Shown: positions 23,912 to 32,033 of the stretch, piece after piece | Numbering within the stretch: the stretch's first letter is position 1 | Layout: the number at the start of each line of letters is the position of its first letter | NCBI GenBank assembly: GCA_902768105.1 | Contig: CACXJZ010000009.1 | Coordinates: forward strand, 1 to 54,200 | Direction of reading: 5' to 3' | Origin: an uncultured Prevotellaceae bacterium | Lineage (GTDB): Bacteria > Bacteroidota > Bacteroidia > Bacteroidales > Bacteroidaceae | Length of the DNA: 54,200 nucleotides | Notes under the pieces: model-generated | What the model was told of the DNA's origin: nothing | Seen by the model: the letters and a program-made list of their open reading frames with translations, nothing else | Database searches by the model: none | Made by a program: the position numbers and the translations under genes

Positions 23912-25321
23912 ATGGTATATGAAAAGAATTCCCGGCGAGCTGGCCGACAGCAAACGAGTGATTCAAATATCGCTCACCTTCAGCCGCAGGCACCTGAACT
24001 GGAAAAGGCTGTGCTGGGTGCCCTGATGATTGACAAGGACGCCTATGCCGTCGTTTGTGAGACGCTACGTCCCGAGAGTTTCTACGAACCCCGTAATCAG
24101 ATGGTCTATCGTGCCATTTGCGACCTGAGCGTGGACGAGCGGCCGGTCGATGTGCTTACCGTAACCGAGCAGCTGGCCAAGAACGGCACGCTGGAACAGG
24201 TAGGCGGTCCGGTCTATATCTCGGAGCTGAGTTCGCGTGTTGCCTCGTCGGCCAACATCGAGTACCACGCCCACATCATTGCGCAGAAGTCATTAGCCCG
24301 CCAGCTGATATCGTTTGCCGGTGACATCGAGACCTATGCCTTCGATGAGACCAGCGATATTGACGAGCTGATGCAGCATGCCGAAGGTTCGCTTTTCGAG
24401 CTGTCCCAGCGAAACTTGAAGAAGGACTTCACGCAGATAGACCCGGTCATCAGGAATGCCGTAGAGGTCATTCAGAAGGCTGCTGCCAACAAGGGCGGTA
24501 TGACGGGTATTCCTACGGGCTATTACCAACTGGATAAGCTGACCAGCGGCTGGCAGGACAGCGACCTGGTCATTCTTGCCGGACGTCCTGCCATGGGTAA
24601 GACGGCCTTCGCCTTGTCACTGGCGAAGAACATAGCTGCCGACCAGCAGATACCGATGGCCTTCTTCTCGCTTGAGATGTCGAACGTGCAGCTGGTCAAC
24701 CGTCTGATAGCCAACTGTTGCGAGATTGCCGGTTCGAAGATACTGAACGGCCAGCTGGACGACTCGGAGTGGGAACGGCTCGACAAGCGTCTGCCGGCCC
24801 TTCTGGGTGCCCCGCTTTATGTGGATGACACGCCCTCACTTTCCGTCTTTGAGTTGCGTACGAAGGCACGCCGTCTGGTCCGCGAACATGGTGTCAGGCT
24901 CATCATGATTGACTACCTGCAGCTGATGAATGCCAGCGGCATGCGCTTCTCCAGCCGCCAGGAAGAGGTGAGCACCATTTCGCGTTCGCTGAAGGGACTG
25001 GCCAAGGAGCTGGACATCCCCATTCTTGCGCTTAGTCAGCTGAACCGTGGTGTGGAGAACCGTGAGGGCAACGAGGGCAAGCGTCCTCAGCTGAGCGACC
25101 TTCGTGAGTCGGGTGCCATTGAGCAGGATGCCGATATGGTGCTCTTTGTACACCGTCCGGAATACTACGGATTCAAGGAGGACGATCACGGCAACGACCT
25201 GCGTGGCAAGGCAGAAATCATTATTGCCAAGCACCGTAAGGGTGCAACGGGTGACATTCTATTGACTTTCAAAGCAGAATTCACACGATTTGAAAATCCT
25301 GAATATTCTGCCCTGAGATAA
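23912..25321 (+). CDS. Replicative DNA helicase (DnaB family)
   Basis: 469 aa. N-terminal helical domain (ELEKAVLGALMIDKDAYAVV), linker, and RecA-like C-terminal domain with Walker A GRPAMGKTAFALSLA, H1a-region FFSLEMSNVQLVNRL, Walker B IMIDYLQLM, and the sensor segment LSQLNRGVENR. It would unwind DNA at the element's origin. An element-borne copy beside a rep gene means replication need not rely on host DnaB loading. Its codon composition is more GC-rich than the adjacent rep gene, suggesting a separate origin, perhaps from a host dnaB. Confidence 0.93.
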   Translation: MVYEKNSRRAGRQQTSDSNIAHLQPQAPELEKAVLGALMIDKDAYAVVCETLRPESFYEPRNQMVYRAICDLSVDERPVDVLTVTEQLAKNGTLEQVGGPVYISELSSRVASSANIEYHAHIIAQKSLARQLISFAGDIETYAFDETSDIDELMQHAEGSLFELSQRNLKKDFTQIDPVIRNAVEVIQKAAANKGGMTGIPTGYYQLDKLTSGWQDSDLVILAGRPAMGKTAFALSLAKNIAADQQIPMAFFSLEMSNVQLVNRLIANCCEIAGSKILNGQLDDSEWERLDKRLPALLGAPLYVDDTPSLSVFELRTKARRLVREHGVRLIMIDYLQLMNASGMRFSSRQEEVSTISRSLKGLAKELDIPILALSQLNRGVENREGNEGKRPQLSDLRESGAIEQDADMVLFVHRPEYYGFKEDDHGNDLRGKAEIIIAKHRKGATGDILLTFKAEFTRFENPEYSALR

Positions 25322-25409
25322 GACTTGCTGACGCACAGATATTAATTAAGAAGTTAGTCTATTATCTATAAATAATGTATACACTTAAACATTTAAACAT
25401 AAAGACGTT

Positions 25410-26066
25410 ATGAACAACAGAATCATTCTCACAACAGCACTGAAAGGCGGCGTCGGTAAGAGTTGCCTCTGTGCCAACTTTGCCACGTTCTTTGTAGAAC
25501 AAGGGCAACCGGTAATCGTATTGGATGCAGATATCCAACAGTCGATCTCACGTCATCGGAAGCGAGACCTTGACTCCCATCCGTCAGCCAAGATACCCTG
25601 GCAGGTTCATTTTTTGAATCCAACTGACCTTGATGGAGTACGAGAGATGATGAAGCGCATAAAAAGACTTCCCTGTATTGTCCTCATTGACTGTCCCGGT
25701 AATATTCAAGACCCTGCTCTGCAGATTATCTACAGTGCAGCGGACGTTGCCATCATCCCCTATGAGCTGAACTCTGACAGCGTGGATGCCACAAAAATCT
25801 TCGCGGAGGTGTTCAAGAAAAACTTCTCAGCCAAGATATTCTTCATTCCAAATAAAATTTCAGCTGTATTTGAGAAGAGGGGCGAGGTTCGCAAGGCTCG
25901 CGAGGATGCAGTAGAAGCGCTTAGTAGAAAGTTGGGTGAGATAACACCCGACATTCCTCTTACCACCCATCTCAATGGTTACTCCACTCTGGAACTATTC
26001 AATTTCGAAAAACGCAAAGCCCTCAAATATGCTTTCGGGCCTATATATAAATATGTAACGTGTTAA
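25410..26066 (+). CDS. ParA-family partition ATPase
   Basis: 218 aa. Deviant Walker A KGGVGKSCLCAN, switch-like VLDADIQQSISRH, and the Walker B segment CIVLIDCPGN. The family drives plasmid or element segregation on the nucleoid in an ATP-dependent way. The gene follows the helicase by 88 bp and is followed at 12 bp by a small basic protein that may be its partner. Confidence 0.88.
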   Translation: MNNRIILTTALKGGVGKSCLCANFATFFVEQGQPVIVLDADIQQSISRHRKRDLDSHPSAKIPWQVHFLNPTDLDGVREMMKRIKRLPCIVLIDCPGNIQDPALQIIYSAADVAIIPYELNSDSVDATKIFAEVFKKNFSAKIFFIPNKISAVFEKRGEVRKAREDAVEALSRKLGEITPDIPLTTHLNGYSTLELFNFEKRKALKYAFGPIYKYVTC

Positions 26067-26078
26067 AATGATGTGGTT

Positions 26079-26414
26079 ATGGTTAAGAAAAAGATCATAG
26101 ACAATCCAGCCAACAACATCAATCTTGTTGGTGACATGTTGGTTAGCACTGGAAACGCAGTACCAGAGAAGAAAGAAAAAACGCAGAAGTCAGTAACACA
26201 GCAGGTTACAGCCAATACCGCCTGGACACACTTCACGGTAATCTGCAACGATGACCTTGTAGAGAAGATAAAGGCTATAGCCCAAAAAGAGGGCTTCAGC
26301 ATTCGTGAAGTGGTAGAGAAATCCTTCAGGAACACCATCAGCAGTTACGAGGGCAAGCATGGCCGTGTGACTGTCAAGAAACGCAAGAAACAAGACATCG
26401 ATGATGTACTATAG
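26079..26414 (+). CDS. Small DNA-binding partner of ParA (putative ParB-like)
   Basis: About 111 aa from ATG 26079 (a GTG at 26073 is possible). The N-terminal half is disordered and basic; the C-terminal part (HFTVICNDDLVEKIKAIAQK, EGFSIREVVEKSFRNTI) has a strand and two helices like ribbon-helix-helix proteins; the C-terminus is Lys/Arg-rich. Gene order with ParA suggests centromere binding. Confidence 0.65.
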   Translation: MVKKKIIDNPANNINLVGDMLVSTGNAVPEKKEKTQKSVTQQVTANTAWTHFTVICNDDLVEKIKAIAQKEGFSIREVVEKSFRNTISSYEGKHGRVTVKKRKKQDIDDVL

Positions 26415-26421
26415 AAAATAT

Positions 26422-26461
26422 GTCGTAAAAGTGTTAATATACGAAATTTAATTTTTCAAGG
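26422..26461 (+). promoter_or_regulatory. Shared operator, copy B
   Basis: GTCGTAAAAGTGTTAATATA then CGA, AT tract and TTTTTCAAGG. It starts 63 bp before the -7 box at 26485. Confidence 0.8.
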
Positions 26462-26484
26462 ACACGAATCACGAAGATACTTTA

Positions 26485-26492
26485 TATCTTTG
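26485..26492 (+). promoter_or_regulatory. Promoter of the wall-hydrolase operon
   Basis: TATCTTTG; places the start of the membrane-protein gene at 26567 rather than at 26498. Confidence 0.7.
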
Positions 26493-26566
26493 CGACAATG
26501 AAATGGCAATCGCAAGTCCCCTTCATGGGTTGGAGGGGAGTTTTAATAACAAATAATAAAGAATAT

Positions 26567-26923
26567 ATGGATACAAACAAAAACAAATTTCTCAAAATCG
26601 GAGTAGGAAGTCTGTTAATAGTCATTGCTATTTACATCTTGTTCCTGATGGCAGTTCCTCTGATTGCTTATTATCGCGCTGTTAATAAGGCGAAAGAGGC
26701 AGAAAAGACAGAAACGGTTTGGATTGACATCAATACCGGCAACGGCATGGTGACTGTTCAAACGGGAATGCCAAAAGACTCTGTGCTGAAGATTCTCGGC
26801 CAGCCATCATCCTCGAATTTTGGCAATAGGTTTCACGAAAGCTGTGAATATGACTTACCAGGTCATAAGCGGGCGCTATTAGATTTTAACGACGGGAAAC
26901 TCGAAGAAGTAAGACAATATTAA
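26567..26923 (+). CDS. Small membrane-anchored protein with SmpA/BamE-like domain
   Basis: 118 aa from the ATG at 26567. N-terminal transmembrane helix (FLKIGVGSLLIVIAIYILFL), then a short outer domain with GMPKDSVLKILGQPSSSNFG, a pattern of SmpA/OmlA-type folds. It precedes the wall hydrolase by 12 bp. It may hold or regulate it at the envelope. Confidence 0.6.
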   Translation: MDTNKNKFLKIGVGSLLIVIAIYILFLMAVPLIAYYRAVNKAKEAEKTETVWIDINTGNGMVTVQTGMPKDSVLKILGQPSSSNFGNRFHESCEYDLPGHKRALLDFNDGKLEEVRQY

Positions 26924-26935
26924 AAATCTACAGTT

Positions 26936-28465
26936 ATGGCAAAACCAAACGAAGAGAAGCTTCGGTTCTACGAGAGCTTGAAAAACGCTGCCATTGAGCA
27001 GCAGATCAAGTATGGCATTCCTGCCTCTGTCACGCTGGCGCAGGCATGGATAGAGCATGGTGAATATTCCAAGTTTACCAATAACTATTTCGGTATCCAT
27101 GATGATAATGGTTATTGGCGCAAGCATGGTGGTCAGACCATGCTTCTTAACGACCATGGAAAGATGGCCCATTTCCGTGTTTACAACTCCCCGGAACAGG
27201 GCATAGAGGATCATTCACGTTTTTTCTTCCAGAACCAGCGTTACAAGGCATGTTATTCCTTGTCGAGCACCGACCATGCAGGATGGGCCAATGGCATCTG
27301 TGATGCCGGATATGCCGAGAAGCCCGCGAATGATCCGGGTCGTTACGCCAGGATTATCGAGCGTGAGATTAACGATTATGGTCTTGATAAGATAGACCAG
27401 GAGGCTGTCGCCCTCGCTCAGCGTCGTGGTCAGACCATCGGTTATCTTCGTTCGCAGGCCGGCACTTCTATCTTACCTTCCAGTCCTGGGCCAGCCAGCA
27501 GTTACCCTATCGTTCCTGCCTATTGCTTTCCTATTGCCGCTGACAATCTGGTGATGTCTGATGGCTTCGGCATCAAGGCGACGGCCTATAGAGACCATCC
27601 GCACAATGGTATAGATCTCCGTGCGAGGTATCAGGATGTCTTTGCTACAGAGAACCAGGGCAAGGTCGTTAGTATTGGCTATCAGCCTGATAGAGGTGGC
27701 AAATTTGTTGCTGTGGAGTATGAGCGTGCCGATGGCTCTAAGTGGCGTGTATCTTACTGTCATCTTGATAAGATTAGTGTTTCCGAAGGAGATATTGTCA
27801 ATGCTGGAACGAAACTCGGTGTCTCTGGTAACACTGGCAATAGCACCGGCCCCCATCTTCATTTGACGGTGAAGCACCTTCAACCAGGACAGTCCGCTGA
27901 AGATGTTAAGGCTGTTGACCCCCTTACCTATCTCGCTGAGATTGCCGTTCGTGGCAACCTGCAGGGCACGGTATTGAAGAAAGGAACAAACGTGGATCTT
28001 CTGGCGAATCTGAAAGGCTCGGTTGACACCACTCCCACTCCTGGTGATGTATGGCTGGCTGAGCAACAGAGAACCGAGTTAACGCCTGAGCAGCTTCATA
28101 ATGCCGAGGAGGGCGCTCTGCTTACAGATGCCACAGGTAGTAATGACCCGAAGAATATGCTTGCATATCTGTTGGGAATGAACGGTGATCAGGCTTCCCA
28201 AGGTGGTGACCTATTTTCCAGTCTTATCTCCAGTCTTTTCACGGCAGCCATCGGCATGGCGATGCAGTTAGACCGTGCTGGGAATGATGTCTCCCAAACC
28301 ATTGATGACGGTCGTCGTGTGGTTCCTGCTGACACAGAAGACCACACAGTTGTCAAGCGTCAGCGTGACGGCATCGACCCTGTCCGTGCCCGTGAGCTGG
28401 CTACCATGAACTTCGAGGCCGAAAGTCCGCAGGAGAACTACACTATTCTGCGGCAGAGAACATAA
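26936..28465 (+). CDS. Bifunctional cell-wall hydrolase: glucosaminidase plus M23 peptidase
   Basis: 509 aa. The N-terminal glucosaminidase-type domain (about 1-155) has YGIPASVTLAQAWIEHGEYS, NNYFGIHDD and the end FFFQNQRYKACYS. A linker follows, then an M23/LytM-type peptidase (about 205-320) with HNGIDLRARYQDVFAT and SGNTGNSTGPHLHLTV holding the metal ligands H-x-H. The C-terminus (~340-509) is low-similarity and charged. No signal peptide is seen. Enzymes of this sort open peptidoglycan during conjugation. No secretion genes are nearby in the element, which makes it a transfer-linked leftover or a helper for a foreign conjugation system. Confidence 0.85.
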   Translation: MAKPNEEKLRFYESLKNAAIEQQIKYGIPASVTLAQAWIEHGEYSKFTNNYFGIHDDNGYWRKHGGQTMLLNDHGKMAHFRVYNSPEQGIEDHSRFFFQNQRYKACYSLSSTDHAGWANGICDAGYAEKPANDPGRYARIIEREINDYGLDKIDQEAVALAQRRGQTIGYLRSQAGTSILPSSPGPASSYPIVPAYCFPIAADNLVMSDGFGIKATAYRDHPHNGIDLRARYQDVFATENQGKVVSIGYQPDRGGKFVAVEYERADGSKWRVSYCHLDKISVSEGDIVNAGTKLGVSGNTGNSTGPHLHLTVKHLQPGQSAEDVKAVDPLTYLAEIAVRGNLQGTVLKKGTNVDLLANLKGSVDTTPTPGDVWLAEQQRTELTPEQLHNAEEGALLTDATGSNDPKNMLAYLLGMNGDQASQGGDLFSSLISSLFTAAIGMAMQLDRAGNDVSQTIDDGRRVVPADTEDHTVVKRQRDGIDPVRARELATMNFEAESPQENYTILRQRT

Positions 28466-28495
28466 AAAATAACATACAATTAAAATTTAGAGGAT

Positions 28496-28795
28496 ATGGA
28501 TAAAATGAGTATTGAAAGCGGTGCTGCAGGACAGCATCCTAAATTGTGGAGGATTTTTCTGGATAGCCCAATCACTAAATTAAGCATTGAGCCTTATTCA
28601 GAAGAATCAGGTTTATCATGCATTCAGCTTCAGGTAGAAGATCCTGACGGGCAGAAGTATTTCCTGAAGGTGACATACGGCAAAGGTACCTCAGATGTGG
28701 GTGCAGGTATCGATGATGCGCCCCAGAATGATGTAACTGAAGGAATGATTGGCCGGACGATACGTGAATTACTAAATTTACCCAGCATTTTGTAG
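28496..28795 (+). CDS. Small hypothetical protein
   Basis: 99 aa, not recognised. It has a central beta-rich segment (SCIQLQVEDPDGQKYFLKVT) and no signal or membrane part. It overlaps the start (GTG) of the next gene by one base, so the two are likely translationally coupled. Confidence 0.65.
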   Translation: MDKMSIESGAAGQHPKLWRIFLDSPITKLSIEPYSEESGLSCIQLQVEDPDGQKYFLKVTYGKGTSDVGAGIDDAPQNDVTEGMIGRTIRELLNLPSIL

Positions 28796-29481
28796 TGCTA
28801 TTCTTTCGGGTTATCATAGCCGGAACGCGAGACTTCTCGGACTACCAGCTCCTCCGTAAGAAATGCGATGCTATCCTGTCAAGGAAACAGGACAGCAGCA
28901 TTGTCATTGTCAGCGGAACGGCCAGAGGTGCTGACAGGCTGGGTGAGCGGTATGCCCGTGAACGAGGCTACAAGATCGAGCGTTTCCCTGCCGACTGGGA
29001 TAATGACGGTCATGCCGCAGGCCCCATCAGGAACGCGAAGATGGCAGATAATGCCGATGCCCTGATAGCCTTCTGGGACGGGCAATCGCGTGGAACCAAG
29101 AATATGATTGACACCGCCAAGGCGAAAGGTCTGGCCGTCAGGGTCATTAAGTATAATAATATACATAGAATGAACGAACACGCAAAGATGGAACAGTTAC
29201 GGAAGCAAACTGCTCAATATGCCATTGAGCACATCACCGGCAACGGCATGCATACGGGCATCCGATGGCTTCAGGATGCCTTCAACGAATATTATAAGGG
29301 CATCTGCACGCCTGGAGTCAGAATCAGTGAGGAATCAGACATTGCTCATCGGAAGATCCTGGCACAGAAGGTAGCGATAGACTGTATTCATGCCCTCAGC
29401 AAAGAGCAGCTGGAGCGGCTTGACAAGGTGCTGGGAGACATCGCTAATGACGTCCGGCAGGAAAACAATCTAAGGATATAA
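28795..29481 (+). CDS. SLOG/DUF2493 nucleotide-binding protein with a helical tail
   Basis: 228 aa beginning with GTG (28795, TAGTG overlap with the previous stop). The N-terminal DUF2493 domain (1-120) is clear: VIIAGTRDFSDYQLL, SGTARGADRLGERYA, FPADWDNDGHAAGPIRNAKM. This is a Rossmann-like fold that binds nucleotide-derived ligands in phage and mobile elements. The C-terminal 100 residues (MNEHAKMEQLRKQ onward) are helical and not recognised. A truncated second copy of its start is at 31021. Confidence 0.8.
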   Translation: MLFFRVIIAGTRDFSDYQLLRKKCDAILSRKQDSSIVIVSGTARGADRLGERYARERGYKIERFPADWDNDGHAAGPIRNAKMADNADALIAFWDGQSRGTKNMIDTAKAKGLAVRVIKYNNIHRMNEHAKMEQLRKQTAQYAIEHITGNGMHTGIRWLQDAFNEYYKGICTPGVRISEESDIAHRKILAQKVAIDCIHALSKEQLERLDKVLGDIANDVRQENNLRI

Positions 29482-29503
29482 AAGAAAACAGAGCTTTGAC
29501 CGG

Positions 29504-29551
29504 TCTTAGTGAACGCGTTATTGGAACCCGTTCCCGCAATGTCAATAGCTC
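29504..29551. repeat. Leader repeat copy 1 (TGAACGCG...CCCGTTCCCGCAAT)
   Basis: CTTAGTGAACGCGTTATTGG, AACCCGTTCCCGCAAT, TCAATAGCTC; a close copy lies at 31896-31942 and a weaker partial one just after it. On the minus strand it would be the leader RNA of the promoter at 29570. Confidence 0.7.
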
Positions 29552-29562
29552 TATTTCTGCTG

Positions 29563-29570
29563 CAAAGGTA
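29563..29570 (-). promoter_or_regulatory. Leftward promoter antisense to the DUF2493 gene
   Basis: TACCTTTG read leftward, followed by GCAGCAGAAAT. The upstream region carries TTGGTATTATA at 29581 and 29612 (boxes 31 bp apart), the nearer starting 11 bp from the -7 box. Its transcript would run into the 3' end of the gene at 28795-29481; no ORF of its own is evident. Confidence 0.6.
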
Positions 29571-29723
29571 CGAAGAAAAATTGGTATTATAACTATTTTC
29601 TTGCCAAGAAATTGGTATTATACGAAAATAAAAAAATGGAGGTATATGCTGCGTCGCGGAGAGACCTTGCTTATACAATTCAATCCTATAATGACAATGA
29701 CAGCATAACCTTCATTTCTGTTG

Positions 29724-29731
29724 CAAAGGTA
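29724..29731 (-). promoter_or_regulatory. Leftward promoter with TTGATAT palindromes
   Basis: TACCTTTG, then GCAACAGAAATGAAGG. Upstream are TTGATATTACATCAA (29742-29756) and TTGATAATATGTCAA (29772-29786). The first is 11 bp from the -7 box, as at 33793. It opens on a 9-codon frame (MKVMLSLSL); otherwise no product. Confidence 0.6.
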
Positions 29732-29782
29732 CAATAAAAACTTGATATTACATCAACTTTTTTCGCGGAACTTGATAATATG

Positions 29783-30022
29783 TCAATTATTTATTGATAT
29801 TTCGTCACCAAACTCTTCTTCGAAGTCACTTATATTGACCGACTGCAGTTCGTCCAGGTCTTGTTGGGTGAGGTGACCCGTTATTTCAGTGAGATCATTG
29901 TTCAGGAAGAACGTGGATTCGATGTTAGTCTTTCTTCCTCCGGCAGTCTCGACTCGGTAGGTGATGGTTGCCAGCCAGCCAATAAAATCATGCCTGGGAG
30001 GCGAAGCGAGCCTGCAGCCCTG
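29783..30022 (-). pseudogene. Headless gene remnant (C-terminal part)
   Basis: An 80-codon minus frame with clear protein character (FIGWLATITYRVETAGGRK, STFFLNNDLTEITGHLTQQD, LDELQSVNISDFEEEFGDE), no start codon and an in-frame stop at 30023. Another frame just upstream (GFGLALETRSGQLLRRTIRE) reads into it, as if one frameshift split the gene. Family unknown. Confidence 0.55.
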
Positions 30023-30108
30023 TTAACCTCTCCCTGATGGTCCTTCTAAGGAGCTGGCCGCTTCGGGTCTCAAGCGCCAACCCGAACCCTTGCTTTCCTC
30101 TTCTGTAT

Positions 30109-30146
30109 GTCGTGAAAACGTTAATATACGAAAAAAAATTTTTCAA
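30109..30146 (+). promoter_or_regulatory. Shared operator, copy C
   Basis: GTCGTGAAAACGTTAATATA then CGA, A tract and TTTTTCAA. It starts 62 bp before the -7 box at 30171. Confidence 0.78.
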
Positions 30147-30170
30147 CAGCGGATTTCCGCCAATAATAAG

Positions 30171-30178
30171 TATTTTTG
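30171..30178 (+). promoter_or_regulatory. Promoter of the DUF5045-like gene
   Basis: TATTTTTG, 31 bp before the ATG at 30209. Confidence 0.65.
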
Positions 30179-30208
30179 CGATAAAAATGAGTTAAAAAGA
30201 TAACAGTT

Positions 30209-31024
30209 ATGAAGATTATTACGACTATCACTATGTTTCTGGCATGTGTCGCTGCCCATGCTCAGTCTGTCACGTATAATCATGACGCGAGTGTGATGAA
30301 CCAGTTTCTGGTTGGTGAGACAGGTGCCGGACACCTGACTCCCGACTTGTACTATGATGCCCTTCACAAGAGTTATCGTAACTCGGCAATGATGACGAGC
30401 AAGCAGATGTTCCGTCTACAGATGATGCAGGCGTTGTCGAAGGAGGAGACCCATGCCGAGGTGATTGACAGCATGCTGACCGACCGTTCAAGAGTCGAGC
30501 TGAAGAACATTGCCGACCGTACACCTGGTGTTCTTGATGCGGCCTACATGGTCGAGAAGAGCAAGATAGAAAAGGCGCTGGCGGTGTTCAAAGGTAACAT
30601 TGAGAAGATAACCCTCACAGGAGGTACGTCAGCGCAGTACCGTCAGTGGCTGGAGTGCTATAATGCCGTCTATTGCGGCTTGCAAGCTGTCCGTGATGCG
30701 TATATGCCGCAAGGTAGCCGTAAGGAGCAGTATCTGGCCATCTATCAGGATATCCTCCGGAAGAACGTGGAGGTATGTGAGGTTCTTGATTTTCTTCGGG
30801 AGCAGAGAGAATTAAAGAAACACCCCAAGAAAAAAGTTCGTCCCCTTCCGAAAACTCAGGTGGGGAGGATAGCCAAACACGCTCATGGCCGGTGGAAGGT
30901 GGCTCTTGCCGGTGTCACGGGCTACAATACTAATCACGAAGAAACCGCTGATGAGCGCCTGCAGGACTTACTCGAAAATAACGGCAACGAGGAATCAGCC
31001 AAGAAGAAAGGGAGGAGGCCATGA
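30209..31024 (+). CDS. Exported element protein, DUF5045-like
   Basis: 271 aa. Signal peptide MKIITTITMFLACVAAHAQ; mature start SVTYNHDASVMNQFLVGETG and LTPDLYYDALHKSYR resemble DUF5045 proteins encoded beside Bacteroidales transfer genes. Middle helical; C-terminal 60 residues basic (KKHPKKKVRPLPKTQ). Probably periplasmic and transfer-associated, but the role is not known. The stop overlaps the ATG of the truncated DUF2493 copy (ATGA). Confidence 0.65.
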   Translation: MKIITTITMFLACVAAHAQSVTYNHDASVMNQFLVGETGAGHLTPDLYYDALHKSYRNSAMMTSKQMFRLQMMQALSKEETHAEVIDSMLTDRSRVELKNIADRTPGVLDAAYMVEKSKIEKALAVFKGNIEKITLTGGTSAQYRQWLECYNAVYCGLQAVRDAYMPQGSRKEQYLAIYQDILRKNVEVCEVLDFLREQRELKKHPKKKVRPLPKTQVGRIAKHAHGRWKVALAGVTGYNTNHEETADERLQDLLENNGNEESAKKKGRRP

Positions 31025-31164
31025 AGGAAAATACTTTTAAGGTTATCATTGCCGGGACGCGAGACTTCAGGGACTACCAGTTCCTCTGCCAGACCACCTG
31101 GCACCAATCGCGGGAACGTCAGCAACAGAAGCAGCCGATAGAAAATAGAACTGTCAAGTGGTAA
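31021..31164 (+). pseudogene. Truncated DUF2493 paralog
   Basis: 47-codon frame beginning MKENTFKVIIAGTRDFRDYQ, matching the start of the gene at 28795. After about 22 codons the homology breaks off into an unrelated tail that stops at 31164. It lacks the ligand-binding GTARGADR region. It is translationally coupled to the gene before (ATGA), so a peptide may still be made. Confidence 0.8.
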
Positions 31165-31214
31165 AACGTATGGAGATGAAATCCGCATACCCCGACCTGA
31201 CAGTCCTGAAGATT

Positions 31215-31315
31215 GGAGAGCCGTTTTTCCACTCATTATCGAAAGTTAAATCTTCCTCAGAGATGCCCAGACAGACCAAAGCCCCCGGAACTTCCTATTC
31301 AGCTCTCAATTCTGC
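31215..31315. repeat. Diverged duplicate A
   Basis: Begins GGAGAGCCGTTTTTC and ends near CTATTCAGCTCTC. Copy B is 31647-31746. Read leftward both encode a conserved text: SEE, two varied residues, a stretch with DN, then KNGSP. This suggests they were once coding. Confidence 0.65.
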
Positions 31316-31317
31316 TG

Positions 31318-31325
31318 CAAAGGTA
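31318..31325 (-). promoter_or_regulatory. Leftward promoter in front of duplicate A
   Basis: TACCTTTG then GCAGCAGAATT, like the one at 29570. Its transcript would be antisense to the truncated paralog and to the 3' end of the DUF5045-like gene. Confidence 0.55.
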
Positions 31326-31520
31326 CAACAAAATTCTGAGACCACCAAAGATTTAGCAAAAAAGAACTGCCTCCTGTTACACCACTCGGCACTAATCGCC
31401 GGGGCATCAGCAAGGCAGCTCAAACAATCCTGGCACCGCGTCCCTTCCATCAGGAAGATCAACCAACTGTCTTGCCAGGCCGGCGCGAAATGGTCGGTAG
31501 TAACCCAAGCATTTCGGCTG

Positions 31521-31528
31521 CAAAGGTA
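31521..31528 (-). promoter_or_regulatory. Leftward promoter, further copy
   Basis: TACCTTTG then GCAGCCGAAATG. No evident coding sequence follows beyond a ~14-codon frame. Confidence 0.5.
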
Positions 31529-31646
31529 CAAAACAATTTGGTGTTTTAACAGGGGTTTAACACTTCTCACAGTGTTTTTCACATAGTTTAACCTGTAGAA
31601 TCGCGTGTACGAAATCATTACAGGTCTTTCTCCGAATACGCCAAAA

Positions 31647-31746
31647 GGAGAGCCGTTTTTCAAGTCGTTATCGGAATCAAATATTTCCTCAGACCCTCGC
31701 AGACGTGCTTTCGCACCTGTGATTACCTATTCCGCACTCTCCTGTA
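31647..31746. repeat. Diverged duplicate B
   Basis: Leftward translation GSEEIFDSDNDLKNGSPFG aligns with ISEEDLTFDNEWKNGSPIF of copy A. Neither copy has an upstream start codon; an in-frame TAG precedes both at the same place. Confidence 0.65.
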
Positions 31747-31895
31747 GATGGAGGGGCCTCACAGTGAGTGATGTACTTGCCCCACTCCTTACGCCCTTGA
31801 CGCTCTGGCGCCGCTCGGCTCTGCCGCTTTCACCAAGCGTAGCGACTGAAAGAACCCTCCAAGAAGATCCTGGCACAGCAACGCTCATGGGATGG

Positions 31896-31942
31896 ACTAA
31901 GTGAACGCGTCATTTAACCCGTTCCCGCAATTCCCAACGCTC
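31896..31942. repeat. Leader repeat copy 2
   Basis: CTAAGTGAACGCGTCATTTA, ACCCGTTCCCGCAAT, CAACGCTC; matches 29504-29551. Leftward it reads MSVGNCGNGLNDAFT and stops. A weaker partial unit (GCCTCCCGCAACTCCCATGG) follows at ~31967. Confidence 0.7.
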
Positions 31943-32033
31943 ATGGGCCGGTCAACATGAGGCCGCCGTAACCGCCTCCCGCAACTCCCATGGCTCAAGT
32001 GCCGCATGCCAGGTAATCAGAACACTTCATGTA

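Larger units (their letters stand above)
31165..32033. other. Repeat-rich noncoding stretch
   Basis: 869 bp without a supported gene. It contains diverged duplicates (31215-31315 and 31647-31746), two leftward promoters, the leader repeat copy 2 (31896-31942), a degenerate third unit to ~31995, and a fragment (GAAGATCCTGGCACAG, 31863-31878) also present inside the DUF2493 gene at 29353. Taken with the truncated paralog at its left end, it looks like a duplicated DUF2493 locus that lost its middle. Confidence 0.6.

Noticed and set aside
29388-29678. 96-aa minus frame antisense to the DUF2493 gene
   Set aside because: No start context; it spans a promoter and mirrors the coding strand of a real gene.
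31295-31663. 122-aa minus frame containing KNGSPFGVFGERPV
   Set aside because: It runs through a promoter and across two diverged repeats; its start lies inside duplicate B. Kept only as repeat evidence.
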